Shown here piece by piece: positions 32,673 through 41,870 of a stretch of DNA of 64,000 nucleotides. The notes beneath the pieces were generated by a model. That model was given only the letters and a program-made list of their open reading frames with translations. It made no database searches and had not been told where the DNA came from. Within the stretch, counting starts at the first letter, position 1; the number at the start of each line of letters is the position of its first letter. The position numbers were made by a program, and so were the translations under genes. The DNA comes from JBBSUQ01 sp964389755 (GTDB lineage Bacteria > Bacteroidota > Bacteroidia > Flavobacteriales_D > Crocinitomicaceae), in the NCBI GenBank assembly GCA_964389755.1, contig CAYMEW010000017.1, positions 15,385 through 79,384 on the forward strand, in the 5' to 3' direction.

Positions 32673-34106
32673 CTACTTGTTGTTCGTACCGAAACCTTTG
32701 CGAGTCATTTCTCCCCAGGATTTCTTACGTCTTAACTTCTCCCAGTTACCTTTCAGCGCCGAATAAACGGTGAAGGGATGGAAATACAAGGGCTCAAGAA
32801 GCGCGACGAAGAAAAATTTTCTAAAGTCCCGCACAGACCGGTACTGCTGATATGTGAACTCTTCGGCAAAAAGGGCAAGCGTTGAAAAAAGGACGGCAAA
32901 GAGATAGACAAACAGGAGCAACAGGGAAAAGAAAGACCAGTTCAGTATCCCCAGACAAACAAAAAGTACCGAAATCATCAACCCGACGAATTCAACGATC
33001 GGTGCCAGGTATTCAAACAGCATCCAATAGGGTACACTGATCATACCGAGTTGGCGATACTTGGGGTTTAGAAGCATCCTGCGATGTATCCAGAGCGTTT
33101 CCATAGTTCCGCGAGTCCATCGGCTGCGTTGCCGGCGCAGAATTTGAAAGTTTTCAGGTGCTTCTGTCCAGCAGAGCGGATCCGGAATGTAAGCAACGGT
33201 GTACTTTTTGCGGGCTTCAATCATTTTTCGGCGGATTCGGACGACGAGTTCCATATCTTCCCCCACTGTATGCGTATTATATCCCCCGCTCTCCAAAACG
33301 ATTCGACGGTCAAACATCCCGAAAGCGCCGCTGATGATGAGAAGGCCGTCTAATCGCGACCAGGCCATGCGTCCCAGAATAAACGCACGCAGGTATTCGA
33401 TCGCCTGGATCCGGGGTAATAAGGCAGAAGGTACGCGTGCCTCCACAAGTTTTCCGGATTTTATAACGCATGAGTTCGCGATCCGCACCACCCCTCCTGT
33501 GGCCACCACCTGTGAATCACTGTGCTCGAGTAGCGGCTTAACAAGCTTCAGCAATGCGTCTTTATCCATAATACAATCAACATCGATGCAAACGACATAC
33601 GGGTTCCTGGAATAGTTAATGCCCGTATTCAGTGCATCAGCCTTGCCACCGTTTTCTTTGTCAATTACGGTAAGTCGCGAATATGCCGGGTTGCTTGATT
33701 TATAAATGCCGCGTACTTCTTTCGTGGGAATTGCCTGGTGATATTCCACGGACTGCTTTTCAAGTTTGTAGGCTTTTCGGAGAATTTCCATAGAACTGTC
33801 GCGACTTCCGTCATTTACAATAACCACTTCGTAGTGGTTGTAATTCAAACCAAGCAGGGACTTCACATTTTCTTCGATCGTACTTCCTTCATTATAAGCA
33901 GGCGCGATAATCGAAAGATGCGGAGCGAGTTCCGATCGGAGTACCGCGTCATAATTAATAAAACTATTTTCCCGAAGATGGCGCCGCAATGAAAAGGCGG
34001 AAATAAGTGCCAGTACGAGGTATGAAAACATGACGAGAACCGCAAACCCAAGAATAAACAGGTTAAAGTAGTGTATGCCCGAGTCAATGTATGAATTGCC
34101 TGTCAT
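32673..34106 (-). CDS. Processive GT2 glycosyltransferase (PgaC/hyaluronan-synthase-like)
   Basis: 477 residues. One N-terminal transmembrane helix (14-38), a GT2 catalytic domain, and three or four C-terminal helices (about 350-435). Motifs: SIIAPAYNEGSTIEENV, VVIVNDGS, DVDCIMD (DxD), TVGEDMEL and QRSRWTRG (QxxRW), all needed for processive beta-polymer synthesis. The start overlaps the preceding HEAT-like gene by 4 bases. As the last gene of an operon led by a sensor kinase and a YaiO-like barrel, it is probably the polymerase of an exopolysaccharide exported through that barrel. The sugar is not determinable. Confidence 0.88.
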   Translation of the reverse strand: MTGNSYIDSGIHYFNLFILGFAVLVMFSYLVLALISAFSLRRHLRENSFINYDAVLRSELAPHLSIIAPAYNEGSTIEENVKSLLGLNYNHYEVVIVNDGSRDSSMEILRKAYKLEKQSVEYHQAIPTKEVRGIYKSSNPAYSRLTVIDKENGGKADALNTGINYSRNPYVVCIDVDCIMDKDALLKLVKPLLEHSDSQVVATGGVVRIANSCVIKSGKLVEARVPSALLPRIQAIEYLRAFILGRMAWSRLDGLLIISGAFGMFDRRIVLESGGYNTHTVGEDMELVVRIRRKMIEARKKYTVAYIPDPLCWTEAPENFQILRRQRSRWTRGTMETLWIHRRMLLNPKYRQLGMISVPYWMLFEYLAPIVEFVGLMISVLFVCLGILNWSFFSLLLLFVYLFAVLFSTLALFAEEFTYQQYRSVRDFRKFFFVALLEPLYFHPFTVYSALKGNWEKLRRKKSWGEMTRKGFGTNNK

Positions 34107-34924
34107 AACTTGTTCAGTGTTTCAAGGGTGTGTGCAGCCTCTCCGGCTAACAGCGGATTCGAATGATTCCCAAGTTCACGGAGGAAGGGGCTACAGGTGG
34201 TCAGGTTGTATTTGCCGGCAATGCGCACACCGAGCAAATTGAACGACGGATTCCTGCTGGTCAGCAAATAAGCGGGATCGGGAACTTGATAGTCATCGTC
34301 CTGCTGGATTACAGCCAGAATTTGAAGCTGCATCCAGTCGTTGAGATAATCAATCGTTTGTTCAAGCCTGGAGACTGATTCAAGTCCATACAGACGGATT
34401 AATGTTAGCAGCGCCTCCAGACGCACGAGTTTGTGACGGTCGGCACACAGGGCTAACAGTTTTTTTTCCTGAATGGTATATCGCATTTCCGATACTTCAC
34501 GAAGTCCTTCGATGCGACGATGCCACCTGCGGGAGTTCAGCTTTTTTTCAGAATCGGAAGAAAGGCCCGTTTGTTCATAAAGTTTTTCAAGTTTTTCGGC
34601 AAACTCCCCACTATACTGCTTATGTAATGCTATGAGCTGTTCCATAAGGCTCCCTCTGAATATCGGAAGGTGATAATCCGGAGAATCCATAAGGCGAAGA
34701 AGTATTTCAGGTTGGGAAGAATCATCGAACAAAAAGGCAAACAGCTGTTTTTGTTGCCAAGGAATAATTCGATTTTTAAGTCCGTCACGTCTTAATCGTA
34801 TGTAGCGACTTACAAGGGTAATACTTGCAAAAAGTATAATGGCACCTGAAAAACTCACGATGCAAGCGATCAGAAAATAATACTGCCGGGCATCGTTCAG
34901 GTAATATGTCGCTTCTTCATGCAT
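34103..34924 (-). CDS. Membrane-anchored HEAT-like repeat protein
   Basis: 273 residues. A single N-terminal transmembrane helix (about 16-39) is followed by basic residues and a helical repeat domain (ALCADRHKLVRLEALLTLIR, GVRIAGKYNLTTCSPFLREL, AGEAAHTLETL) of HEAT/armadillo type facing the cytoplasm. It sits between the YaiO-like barrel and the GT2 gene with 3- and 4-base spacings. A scaffold for the synthase complex is an inference from context only. Confidence 0.65.
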   Translation of the reverse strand: MHEEATYYLNDARQYYFLIACIVSFSGAIILFASITLVSRYIRLRRDGLKNRIIPWQQKQLFAFLFDDSSQPEILLRLMDSPDYHLPIFRGSLMEQLIALHKQYSGEFAEKLEKLYEQTGLSSDSEKKLNSRRWHRRIEGLREVSEMRYTIQEKKLLALCADRHKLVRLEALLTLIRLYGLESVSRLEQTIDYLNDWMQLQILAVIQQDDDYQVPDPAYLLTSRNPSFNLLGVRIAGKYNLTTCSPFLRELGNHSNPLLAGEAAHTLETLNKL

Positions 34925-34927
34925 ACT

Positions 34928-36142
34928 TTAAAACCGGCGTGCTATTATAAGTTGCACATTGAATTTATTTCGTGTTTGCACTGGCACGTATTCTTCGAGT
35001 TCATACATAAATACAGGTTGTAGAAACCAGTTATAATGAATCCTGAATCGGTACTGGAACCCGGCGCGAAGTGCATTTAATCGTGTAAATCCGGTACTGG
35101 TAAGGTAATAATAAGGCAAGGTACCATACTGAAGATCAAATTGAAAATACGACTCGTTTAATTCATTGGTAAAACGCAGGTTTAAAACATGGGTAGCATA
35201 CCATTCTCCACCCTGATTTGCAAGATACGGGTGATAGGTCAGTTTATACGGTCCGCGGATGAGCGAGGCACTTAGCGAATAAATAAAAACTTCTTCAGTT
35301 GCAAAATGGAGGAAACGCAAACCACCTGAAAACTGTGCATAGTTTCGGATGCTGTGATACAGTTCCGCTCCTGCCCTAAATCCGGGAAATACTTTACTGT
35401 TTCCGGCCAGCCCCACATTTGTGTAGAGATAAGTCCGCTTATTGAGTTGCGGATAAGCCTCTGCCTCCACCTGGATACCGCTGTTGGTATAAAGTCGGCC
35501 GTAATTGGTTCGAATAATCCACGGCATTGGCCTGTAATTCCGCTTATATTCAACGTGGGCAAAATGCCAGGGTGCGAATCCTGGATCGCTGAAGCTGGTA
35601 TTAAAATAACCTCCTGATACCATGTTTTTTTGCTGCTTCAATAAACTGGTACGCAAATATTCAACAGAATGATTCAGGGTGTCCGACTCGATGAAATCAA
35701 GGCTCTTAAGTGCCTCCTTTGTTCTGCCGAGCTCTCCCAGTGCCGTAGCCTCTTGAAAACGATAAAAAACAGGGTTTTCACCAGTCGCAACTCCAATACC
35801 TGCATAATGAAGTGCCTTTTCGGAGTTTGTTGCCCGATTGTGCTGAATGGTTAATAACATCAACGCTTCCTGGTTGGGCGGTTCCCGATCTGCTAATGGT
35901 TCTAACAGGGCAATGGCCTCCCTGTATTTTTCCTGCCAGCTTTCCACCCGTGCGTAGTAAATGGTATAATCTTCATTTTTCGGATAAAGCGTATGTAACG
36001 CGCGTATAATCGTTTCCGAACTGTCAACATGTCCGCGCGAAGCAGCGTCACGGGCCTGCTTGAACAGGCTATCGGGCGGAGTTTGCGAAAGCGTACATTG
36101 AATAGCAAATAAACCAGACAGAATAAGGAGTGTTTTAAGCAT
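34928..36142 (-). CDS. YaiO-family outer membrane beta-barrel protein with TPR front
   Basis: 404 residues with a signal peptide (MLKTLLILSGLFAIQCTLS). Residues 20-165 are TPR-like helices (RGHVDSSETIIRALHTLYPK, YREAIALLEPLADREP). Residues ~175-404 alternate aromatic beta strands and end in VQLIIARRF, a typical barrel C-terminus with terminal Phe. This is the YaiO/BamA-independent barrel family often found with GT2 synthases (the role PgaA plays for PNAG). It is 3 bases from the downstream gene and 7 bases from the response regulator. Probable export pore for the polymer made by the GT2 protein. Confidence 0.8.
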   Translation of the reverse strand: MLKTLLILSGLFAIQCTLSQTPPDSLFKQARDAASRGHVDSSETIIRALHTLYPKNEDYTIYYARVESWQEKYREAIALLEPLADREPPNQEALMLLTIQHNRATNSEKALHYAGIGVATGENPVFYRFQEATALGELGRTKEALKSLDFIESDTLNHSVEYLRTSLLKQQKNMVSGGYFNTSFSDPGFAPWHFAHVEYKRNYRPMPWIIRTNYGRLYTNSGIQVEAEAYPQLNKRTYLYTNVGLAGNSKVFPGFRAGAELYHSIRNYAQFSGGLRFLHFATEEVFIYSLSASLIRGPYKLTYHPYLANQGGEWYATHVLNLRFTNELNESYFQFDLQYGTLPYYYLTSTGFTRLNALRAGFQYRFRIHYNWFLQPVFMYELEEYVPVQTRNKFNVQLIIARRF

Positions 36143-36149
36143 ACGCCGT

Positions 36150-36512
36150 TCAGTGTTTGCGTAATAACTTACTTATGCGTGCAAGTAATACGGCCGGGCT
36201 AAAAGGTTTTGAAATGAATTCATCTGCTCCCAGGTTGAACACTTCAAGTTCAGTTGATTCCACCCCGTGTGCGGTAAGCACGATCACTGGGATATCTGAC
36301 GCATTTTCATTCCGTAAAAGCGAAATAAGGCTTTGTCCTCCGGCAAACGGCAGATTCAAATCTGTAATCAGCAGGTCAGGGCTTTCGGTCCTCAATTGCT
36401 GCATGGCATCCTCCCCATTATCGTAATCGTCTATCTCAAAACCATTACTACCAAGATAATATACCAGCGACTTACGCAATACGTCGTCGTCTTCAACTAA
36501 CATTATTTTCAT
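36150..36512 (-). CDS. Single-domain response regulator (receiver only)
   Basis: 120 residues from the ATG at 36512 (the longer frame uses a TTG at 36536 touching the kinase stop). A plain receiver fold: MLVEDDDVLRKSLVYYL, phospho-acceptor Asp in DLLITDLNLPF, switch Thr in VIVLTAHG and Lys in FISKPFSPAVL. No output domain, so it acts by protein contact or as a phosphate carrier. Lies between the hybrid kinase and the YaiO-like barrel in the same operon; it may control the export complex. Confidence 0.88.
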   Translation of the reverse strand: MKIMLVEDDDVLRKSLVYYLGSNGFEIDDYDNGEDAMQQLRTESPDLLITDLNLPFAGGQSLISLLRNENASDIPVIVLTAHGVESTELEVFNLGADEFISKPFSPAVLLARISKLLRKH

Positions 36513-36532
36513 CCTTTCAATATCAATTGTGT

Positions 36533-38959
36533 TCAAACACTTTTTTCTAAAACACGTAGTATAGCAGATATGTTTCTAGTGATCTTTACAACAATTTTTT
36601 CTACCGTTGTAAAAGGTGTTTTTGCACGAATGCTGGCCTCCAGTGTATGAAGCAATACGGCATCCGCACCAATAATTCCGAAAGAAGATATTAATTTATG
36701 GGATAATTTGCAAATTGTTTCTTCATCGGATGATGCGACAGCCTCTAAAAGCTTTTTTTGAACATCACTCATTTCACTGATAAACAGATTGATCATATCG
36801 CGTTCAATCGTTTCGTTTGCACCTGAAATTTCGCGCAGATAACTAAGATCTACAAGCGTATCTGGCGTAAATTCGTCGTCTCCGCGAGTCGTAAGCCTGA
36901 CAATCTTTGCGTACAGTTCGTCCTTATTGAATGGTTTGGAGATGTAATCGTTCATTCCGTATTCAAGGCATTTTTCCTTCTCACCGACCAGCGAATGTGC
37001 AGTAATTGCCATAATCGGAACATCTGAACGGAGTTCATTGCGAATGGCGGAAGTCGTTTGATAACCGTCCTTTTCGGGCATTTGCAAATCCATTAAAACG
37101 AGGTCGTAGCTTTTCTGTTGCATCATTTCCAGACCGATCAGCCCGTTGTCGGCGAGGTCAAGTTCCATGCCGAATTGACGGATCACGATCTCCGCAAGGC
37201 GCTGGTTGAGTGCGTTGTCTTCACACATAAGCAGGCGCAACCGTCGGGCGGGCCGCAACTCACTTGGCTTCTGAAGTTGGCTTTCTTCGGTAAACTGCGT
37301 GCGTTCAAAGGGAATGTAAAAGGTGAATTCGGAACCTGTACCCTCCTCACTTTCCACTTCGATGCTTCCGCCCTGTTTTTCGATCAGCAAACGGGTGATA
37401 TTCAGTCCCAGCCCGGTGCCGCCGTATTTCCGGGTCGTATGTTCGTTTGCCTGCGTAAAGCGGTCGAAAATAACCTTCAGCTTCTCGAAGGGAATCCCGA
37501 TCCCGGTGTCGCGGATGCGGAACACCAGGGTATCTTGCGTGGCGGTTCGCGCGTGCAGATCGGTATAAATACTCACGTTGCCGGATTCTGTAAATTTGAT
37601 CGCATTTCCCACGAGGTTAATGAGAACCTGGGAAAGCCGGTGTGCGTCCCCGGAAATAAACGGGGGAATATCTTCGTCGATGTAGAGTTTTAAAGCAAGT
37701 TGTTTTTCATCTGCTTTCACACGCATGATGCGCTGTACGTTTTGAAGGACCTTGCGCACGGCAAAGGGTTCGTTCTCCAGGGTAAGCATATCCGACTCGA
37801 TTTTGGAAAGATCGAGGATGTCGTTGATAATGGATAGCAGGTTTTCACCGGCGATCTTAACGGATTGTACGTATTCGCGCTGTTCCTCGTCAATGTCGGT
37901 ACCGGAAAGCAGGTCGGTGAAACCGAGAATCGCATTCATCGGGGTCCGGATCTCGTGACTCATGTTCGCAAGAAAACTATCGCGCGCTTCTGTGGCTTTT
38001 TCGGCGAGTTCTTTGGCTTGCTTCATCTTTTGTTCAGCCTGCATTTCGCGCGTAATATCCTGTGCAATTTCCAGGATGCGCAGATATTGCCCCTGCATAT
38101 CGCAAAAAGTCGAAAAGGTGGCTTTAACCCAATAGGTCTTCCCGTCTTTTCCCTGGATTTGCAGGCGCTCCTGGTCCACATCTCCCTGACTGATCTGTTC
38201 CCACAGTTGTTCCTGATCCAGTGCCTCGCTGCAACAATTCAGTTTTTCCCAGTGACAATCCGCGATCTCTTCCGGCGTATATCCAACGAGTTTCAGGAAA
38301 TTGGAATTGGCTTGCAGGATCTTTCCCGCGGCATCGAACTCCACGGTGGCGTTTGCTTTGTTAAGCGCTTCAAGCAGGTAGTCAGCCTCGGCTTCTTTGG
38401 CCCTGAGTTGCACGTTGGTATCGTGAATGCGTTCTTCGACAAGTTTCGTAAGTGCTTCACTCAGCTTTTCGTTGCGTTTGCGAAGTTCGAGTTGCAGTAC
38501 AACCTGTTTGGCAATTGTCCTGAGCGCTTCTTTTTGTGCCGAATTGAGTTCCCGCGGAGACTTATCTACAACACACAGGGTTCCGACATTATAACCATCC
38601 GGTGAACGAAGCGGCATTCCGGCGTAAAAACGGATGTGCGGTTCACCGGTAACGAACGGATTGTCGATAAAACGCTCGTCGCTAAGCGAATCGGGGATTT
38701 CAAATAATTCATCCTGACGAATGGTGTGATCGCAAAAGGTGTGTTCACGGGGAACTTCACTGCCCTCCGCCCCTATCCGCGCTTTGTGCCACTGCCTTTC
38801 GGCATCAAGCATGGATATGAACACGATGGGCACTTCACAGACATGTGCTGCCAGACGCGCCAGCGAATCAAAAGATTCTTCCTGTGGAGTATCGAGGATG
38901 TTGTAATCGAGAAGTGCCTGAAGGCGCGCTGTTTCCTGTTCTCGTGCAGAATGATGCAT
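36533..38959 (-). CDS. GAF/PAS hybrid sensor histidine kinase with receiver and HPt, first gene of EPS operon
   Basis: 808 residues, soluble. GAF (about 10-165, TFCDHTIRQDELFEIPD), coiled coil, one PAS/PAC (about 195-312), HisKA with H335 in NMSHEIRTPMNA, HATPase (LVGNAIKFTE, DTGIGI, RKYGGTGLGLN), receiver (Asp in LVLMDLQMPEKDG) and HPt (LSHKLISSFGIIGA). It heads an operon running down to the GT2 gene at 32673. The -7 box TACATTTG lies 24-31 bases upstream. The GAF domain is closely related to that of the kinase at 28196. It likely senses a soluble signal and passes phosphate to the adjacent response regulator. Confidence 0.92.
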   Translation of the reverse strand: MHHSAREQETARLQALLDYNILDTPQEESFDSLARLAAHVCEVPIVFISMLDAERQWHKARIGAEGSEVPREHTFCDHTIRQDELFEIPDSLSDERFIDNPFVTGEPHIRFYAGMPLRSPDGYNVGTLCVVDKSPRELNSAQKEALRTIAKQVVLQLELRKRNEKLSEALTKLVEERIHDTNVQLRAKEAEADYLLEALNKANATVEFDAAGKILQANSNFLKLVGYTPEEIADCHWEKLNCCSEALDQEQLWEQISQGDVDQERLQIQGKDGKTYWVKATFSTFCDMQGQYLRILEIAQDITREMQAEQKMKQAKELAEKATEARDSFLANMSHEIRTPMNAILGFTDLLSGTDIDEEQREYVQSVKIAGENLLSIINDILDLSKIESDMLTLENEPFAVRKVLQNVQRIMRVKADEKQLALKLYIDEDIPPFISGDAHRLSQVLINLVGNAIKFTESGNVSIYTDLHARTATQDTLVFRIRDTGIGIPFEKLKVIFDRFTQANEHTTRKYGGTGLGLNITRLLIEKQGGSIEVESEEGTGSEFTFYIPFERTQFTEESQLQKPSELRPARRLRLLMCEDNALNQRLAEIVIRQFGMELDLADNGLIGLEMMQQKSYDLVLMDLQMPEKDGYQTTSAIRNELRSDVPIMAITAHSLVGEKEKCLEYGMNDYISKPFNKDELYAKIVRLTTRGDDEFTPDTLVDLSYLREISGANETIERDMINLFISEMSDVQKKLLEAVASSDEETICKLSHKLISSFGIIGADAVLLHTLEASIRAKTPFTTVEKIVVKITRNISAILRVLEKSV

Positions 38960-38982
38960 TGAAAATGATGTTAAGAATGCTG

Positions 38983-38990
38983 CAAATGTA
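38983..38990 (-). promoter_or_regulatory. -7 promoter element TACATTTG of the kinase/EPS operon
   Basis: Exact TAnnTTTG match on the minus strand, 24 bases before the start at 38959. It is the only strong promoter seen for the five-gene block 38959-32673. Confidence 0.6.
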
Positions 38991-39089
38991 CGTCATGAAC
39001 GCATTCACTCAAACAAAATTATACGTGTTGAAATCAGATTTCAGTTTTACCCGGCTACGGAAAATGCCGATTCGAAGGTCCGTTTTCGC

Positions 39090-39950
39090 TCACAGCTCCA
39101 GTTGCCCCTCCCAGTAATCATTAAGATAGGCAACGAGTTTCCGGGAAACGTTATTGAAATAGCGTTTCGTGCGGTATCCGCTGACCCAGATAATACCGCG
39201 AACGGCATTGGTCAGGAAGATCTCGTCTGCCGAGAGCAGATTTTGAGGAAGGATGTTACATTCATAGACCTTGATTCCGTGAGACAACGCCAGGTTGATA
39301 ATCTGCATGCGCATGGTGCCGGCAAGACAGCCTTCTTCCAGGCCGGGAGTATACAATACGCCGTTGCTTACCACGAAAAGGTTCGAATTGGTACTTTCCA
39401 GGATCCCACCGTTGTAATTACTCAGTAATACGTCGTCAAGGTTGCGCTCTTTGGCATTAATGGCCGCCATTACATAAAGCAGTCCGTTCTTTGTTTTATA
39501 ATTGGCCAGCGCATCGTTCGGCTTCTTGATATCGGTGTAAAGATCGATTTCCAGGCCCTTTGAGTTCAGTTCGAAAATATTGCTTTGGTGCGGATAGACT
39601 TCAATAAAATAAGTCACTTCATTTGAGTCCGGTTTGTAGGTTCCACCGGTGATCCGGTCGAGCGAGATACGCACTTTTCCGCCTTCCGTAATCGCTGATT
39701 TGGACAGTAACTCGGAGATCTTTTCTTCGAAGAATTGCGTACTCATAAAGGTCGGAACACGCATTTTGAGTGCTTTGGCGCCGTCATGAAGCCGTTTTAC
39801 ATGATTTTCCACGTTGATGGTCCTGCCCTGGATCACGCGCAGGGTCTCAAAAACCCCGTCCCCGTATAAGTGTCCGCGGTTTCCCGCATGAATGGTTGGC
39901 GCGTTTCCTGCCAGGATAGTTCCGTTATTGTTTACGTAGAGTAGCGACAT
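39090..39950 (-). CDS. PLP-dependent aminotransferase class IV (ilvE/dat/pabC type)
   Basis: 286 residues, cytosolic fold-type IV. Motifs: GNRGHLYGDGVFETLRV at the N-terminus, substrate Arg region RISLDRITGG, PLP lysine in NYKTKNGLLYV, and ILESTNSNLFVV followed by GCLAGTMR, which binds cofactor phosphate. Could be a branched-chain or D-amino-acid transaminase or aminodeoxychorismate lyase; the sequence alone does not decide. Stop/start spacing to the rhomboid gene is 2 bases, so they are cotranscribed. Confidence 0.85.
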   Translation of the reverse strand: MSLLYVNNNGTILAGNAPTIHAGNRGHLYGDGVFETLRVIQGRTINVENHVKRLHDGAKALKMRVPTFMSTQFFEEKISELLSKSAITEGGKVRISLDRITGGTYKPDSNEVTYFIEVYPHQSNIFELNSKGLEIDLYTDIKKPNDALANYKTKNGLLYVMAAINAKERNLDDVLLSNYNGGILESTNSNLFVVSNGVLYTPGLEEGCLAGTMRMQIINLALSHGIKVYECNILPQNLLSADEIFLTNAVRGIIWVSGYRTKRYFNNVSRKLVAYLNDYWEGQLEL

Positions 39951-39952
39951 GA

Positions 39953-40585
39953 CTAAAATATTGTTTCGATGAATTGACGGCCTTTATCGATATCGATGAC
40001 CAAGATAAATAAAATTCCGAAGAGCGCCCCGCCAATGTGCGCATCATGTGCAATGTGACTGTTTCCGCGCTTATCCGCCCAAAACTCAAAAGCCAGGTAC
40101 AACAACCCAAACAGCCAGCCTTTAATCGGAATGGGTAAAAACAAAAGCCCAAATTCCAGTTCCGGTGCGCAAATGATAGTTGCAAAAAGCACCGCCGAAA
40201 CGGCACCACTCGCCCCGAGCGACAAATACGAGTTGTTATTCTTATGCCGGATAAACGGGATTAGCGTGGCAAAAAGTCCGCCGGCCAAGTACAGCAATAC
40301 AAAATAGAACTCTCCGCGAACCGGTCCGTACTCCAGGTTGAATATAGGCTCGAGCCCATTGTTGTTAGGTCCAATACCCATAAAGTATAAGGTGATCATA
40401 TTGAAGATCAGGTGAGGCATATCGGCATGAACAAGCAGGTGCGAAAAATTGCGGTAAAACTGACGGTCGTGATTCACTTTATATGGAATGTACATCATCC
40501 GATACTTAAAATCGGGATCGTTAAAGCCTTTTAACGAGACAAGTACGGTAATTGTGATAATAATATAAAGTACCGGGATATCCAT
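39953..40585 (-). CDS. Rhomboid-family intramembrane serine protease
   Basis: 210 residues from the ATG at 40585; the longer frame from 40657 adds a polar stretch absent from the family. Six transmembrane helices. Catalytic Ser in LGASGAVSAV, catalytic His in AHDAHIGGALFG, and the HxxxN region HADMPHLIFNMITLYFMG. Cleaves transmembrane substrates in the inner membrane. A -7-like box TATATTCG (40605-40612, one mismatch) lies 20 bases upstream. Confidence 0.88.
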   Translation of the reverse strand: MDIPVLYIIITITVLVSLKGFNDPDFKYRMMYIPYKVNHDRQFYRNFSHLLVHADMPHLIFNMITLYFMGIGPNNNGLEPIFNLEYGPVRGEFYFVLLYLAGGLFATLIPFIRHKNNNSYLSLGASGAVSAVLFATIICAPELEFGLLFLPIPIKGWLFGLLYLAFEFWADKRGNSHIAHDAHIGGALFGILFILVIDIDKGRQFIETIF

Positions 40586-40702
40586 AGTTTGTACATTTCT
40601 CAGCCGAATATACAGAGTATTCTGCTTTCCGGGATGCCGGTTTTCTGCTTTTTTCACCAGTAGAATGTGTACAGTCCTCTTCCCTTTTCTATGCGGAATG
40701 TG

Positions 40703-40710
40703 TACTTTTG
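40703..40710 (+). promoter_or_regulatory. -7 promoter element TACTTTTG for rpe
   Basis: Exact TAnnTTTG match. Supports the ATG at 40729 as start of rpe, since the TTG at 40708 would be inside the promoter. Confidence 0.6.
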
Positions 40711-40728
40711 TTTGAAAAAGCAGAACAA

Positions 40729-41379
40729 ATGGCCGTTATCGTTTCTCCTTCCGTACTTTCCTGTGATTTCGCGAACATTCAGCGTGACGTTGAAATGCTC
40801 AATGCTTCCGACGCCGACTGGCTTCACATCGATGTGATGGACGGGGCATTCGTACCGAACATTTCTTTCGGATTCCCGGTCATGCAGGCTATTAAAAAGC
40901 ATGCTGAAAAACCGTTGGACGTGCACCTGATGATTCAAAATCCGGATCAGTACGTCGAACAATTCGTAAAGTCCGGGGCTGATATCCTCACCGTGCATTA
41001 CGAAGCCTGCACGCATCTGCACCGAACGGTTCAGTTAATCCGTTCCTTCGGAATCAGGGCGGGTGTGGCCATCAATCCACATACCCCCGTCGATCTGCTC
41101 GAGAACATCATCGAAGACCTCGACCTCGTGCTGGTGATGTCGGTGAACCCTGGATTCGGCGGACAAAAGTTCATAAAAAACGCCGGGTGGAAAGTAGAAC
41201 AGGCTAAAAACCTGATCCATAAACGCGGAAGTCATGCCCTCGTGGAAGTAGACGGCGGTGTGAATGCCGAAACGGGTGCCGAACTCGTAAAATGTGGTGC
41301 CGATGCACTTGTAGCCGGAAGCTACGTGTTCAATTCGGAAGATCCTTCGGCAACGATCAGCAAACTGAAAAACCTGTGA
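40729..41379 (+). CDS. rpe: Ribulose-phosphate 3-epimerase
   Basis: 216 residues. Interconverts D-ribulose 5-phosphate and D-xylulose 5-phosphate in the pentose phosphate pathway. TIM-barrel motifs: SPSVLSCDFANI, LHIDVMDGAFVPNISFG (metal His and catalytic Asp), DVHLMIQNPD, VMSVNPGFGGQKF and VEVDGGVN. The start at 40729 was chosen from the promoter and the family N-terminus. The stop overlaps the DinB-like GTG start by 4 bases. Confidence 0.95.
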   Translation: MAVIVSPSVLSCDFANIQRDVEMLNASDADWLHIDVMDGAFVPNISFGFPVMQAIKKHAEKPLDVHLMIQNPDQYVEQFVKSGADILTVHYEACTHLHRTVQLIRSFGIRAGVAINPHTPVDLLENIIEDLDLVLVMSVNPGFGGQKFIKNAGWKVEQAKNLIHKRGSHALVEVDGGVNAETGAELVKCGADALVAGSYVFNSEDPSATISKLKNL

Positions 41380-41822
41380 TACTTCCTTTTTTCCGGGAAA
41401 AATTTGAATACGATCTCTATGCGAATCTGAAACTCGCCGCACACATCGTCGAACACGAAGACGCCGTGGATAGTTACATACTGAACTCTTTTTCGCACCT
41501 GGTTAACGTACATCACATCTGGATCTCACGTATATGGGGAACTCCGCCCGAATCGCATGAAAATGATCGCCTGCCCGTGGATTATTTCGAACGGTTTTGC
41601 CGTGACAATTTCCTCAGAACGAATGATTACCTGGAAAAAGAATCTGTCGACCGTAAAGTAGCCTACCACGATTCAGAAGGCGTAGCACTTGAAAAGCAGG
41701 ACCTTGACATCCTGTATCACATTCTGAATCACTCCACGCACCATCGCGCCCAGGTTCTGCGCCAGTTCAGACTCCTGGATCTACCCGTTCCCGACCTCAA
41801 TTTTATCCTATATAAAGACTGA
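41376..41822 (+). CDS. DinB-family metal-dependent hydrolase-like protein
   Basis: 148 residues. The GTG at 41376 gives a GTGA overlap with rpe; a longer frame from 41292 lies inside rpe and is not natural. A four-helix DinB bundle: FEYDLYANLKLAAHI, LVNVHHIWISRIWG (first His), and LYHILNHSTHHRAQVLRQFR (His pair) supply the three metal-binding histidines. The C-terminus LPVPDLNFILYKD is typical. DinB-fold enzymes include thiol transferases; the substrate here is unknown. Confidence 0.82.
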   Translation: MILPFFREKFEYDLYANLKLAAHIVEHEDAVDSYILNSFSHLVNVHHIWISRIWGTPPESHENDRLPVDYFERFCRDNFLRTNDYLEKESVDRKVAYHDSEGVALEKQDLDILYHILNHSTHHRAQVLRQFRLLDLPVPDLNFILYKD

Positions 41823-41849
41823 AAAATTGTACAGGCGTAACAAAGGTCT

Positions 41850-41857
41850 TATTTTTG
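41850..41857 (+). promoter_or_regulatory. -7 promoter element TATTTTTG
   Basis: Exact TAnnTTTG match, 13 bases before the ATG at 41871 (and only 4 before the ATG at 41862). Confidence 0.55.
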
Positions 41858-41870
41858 CGTTATGCGATAT

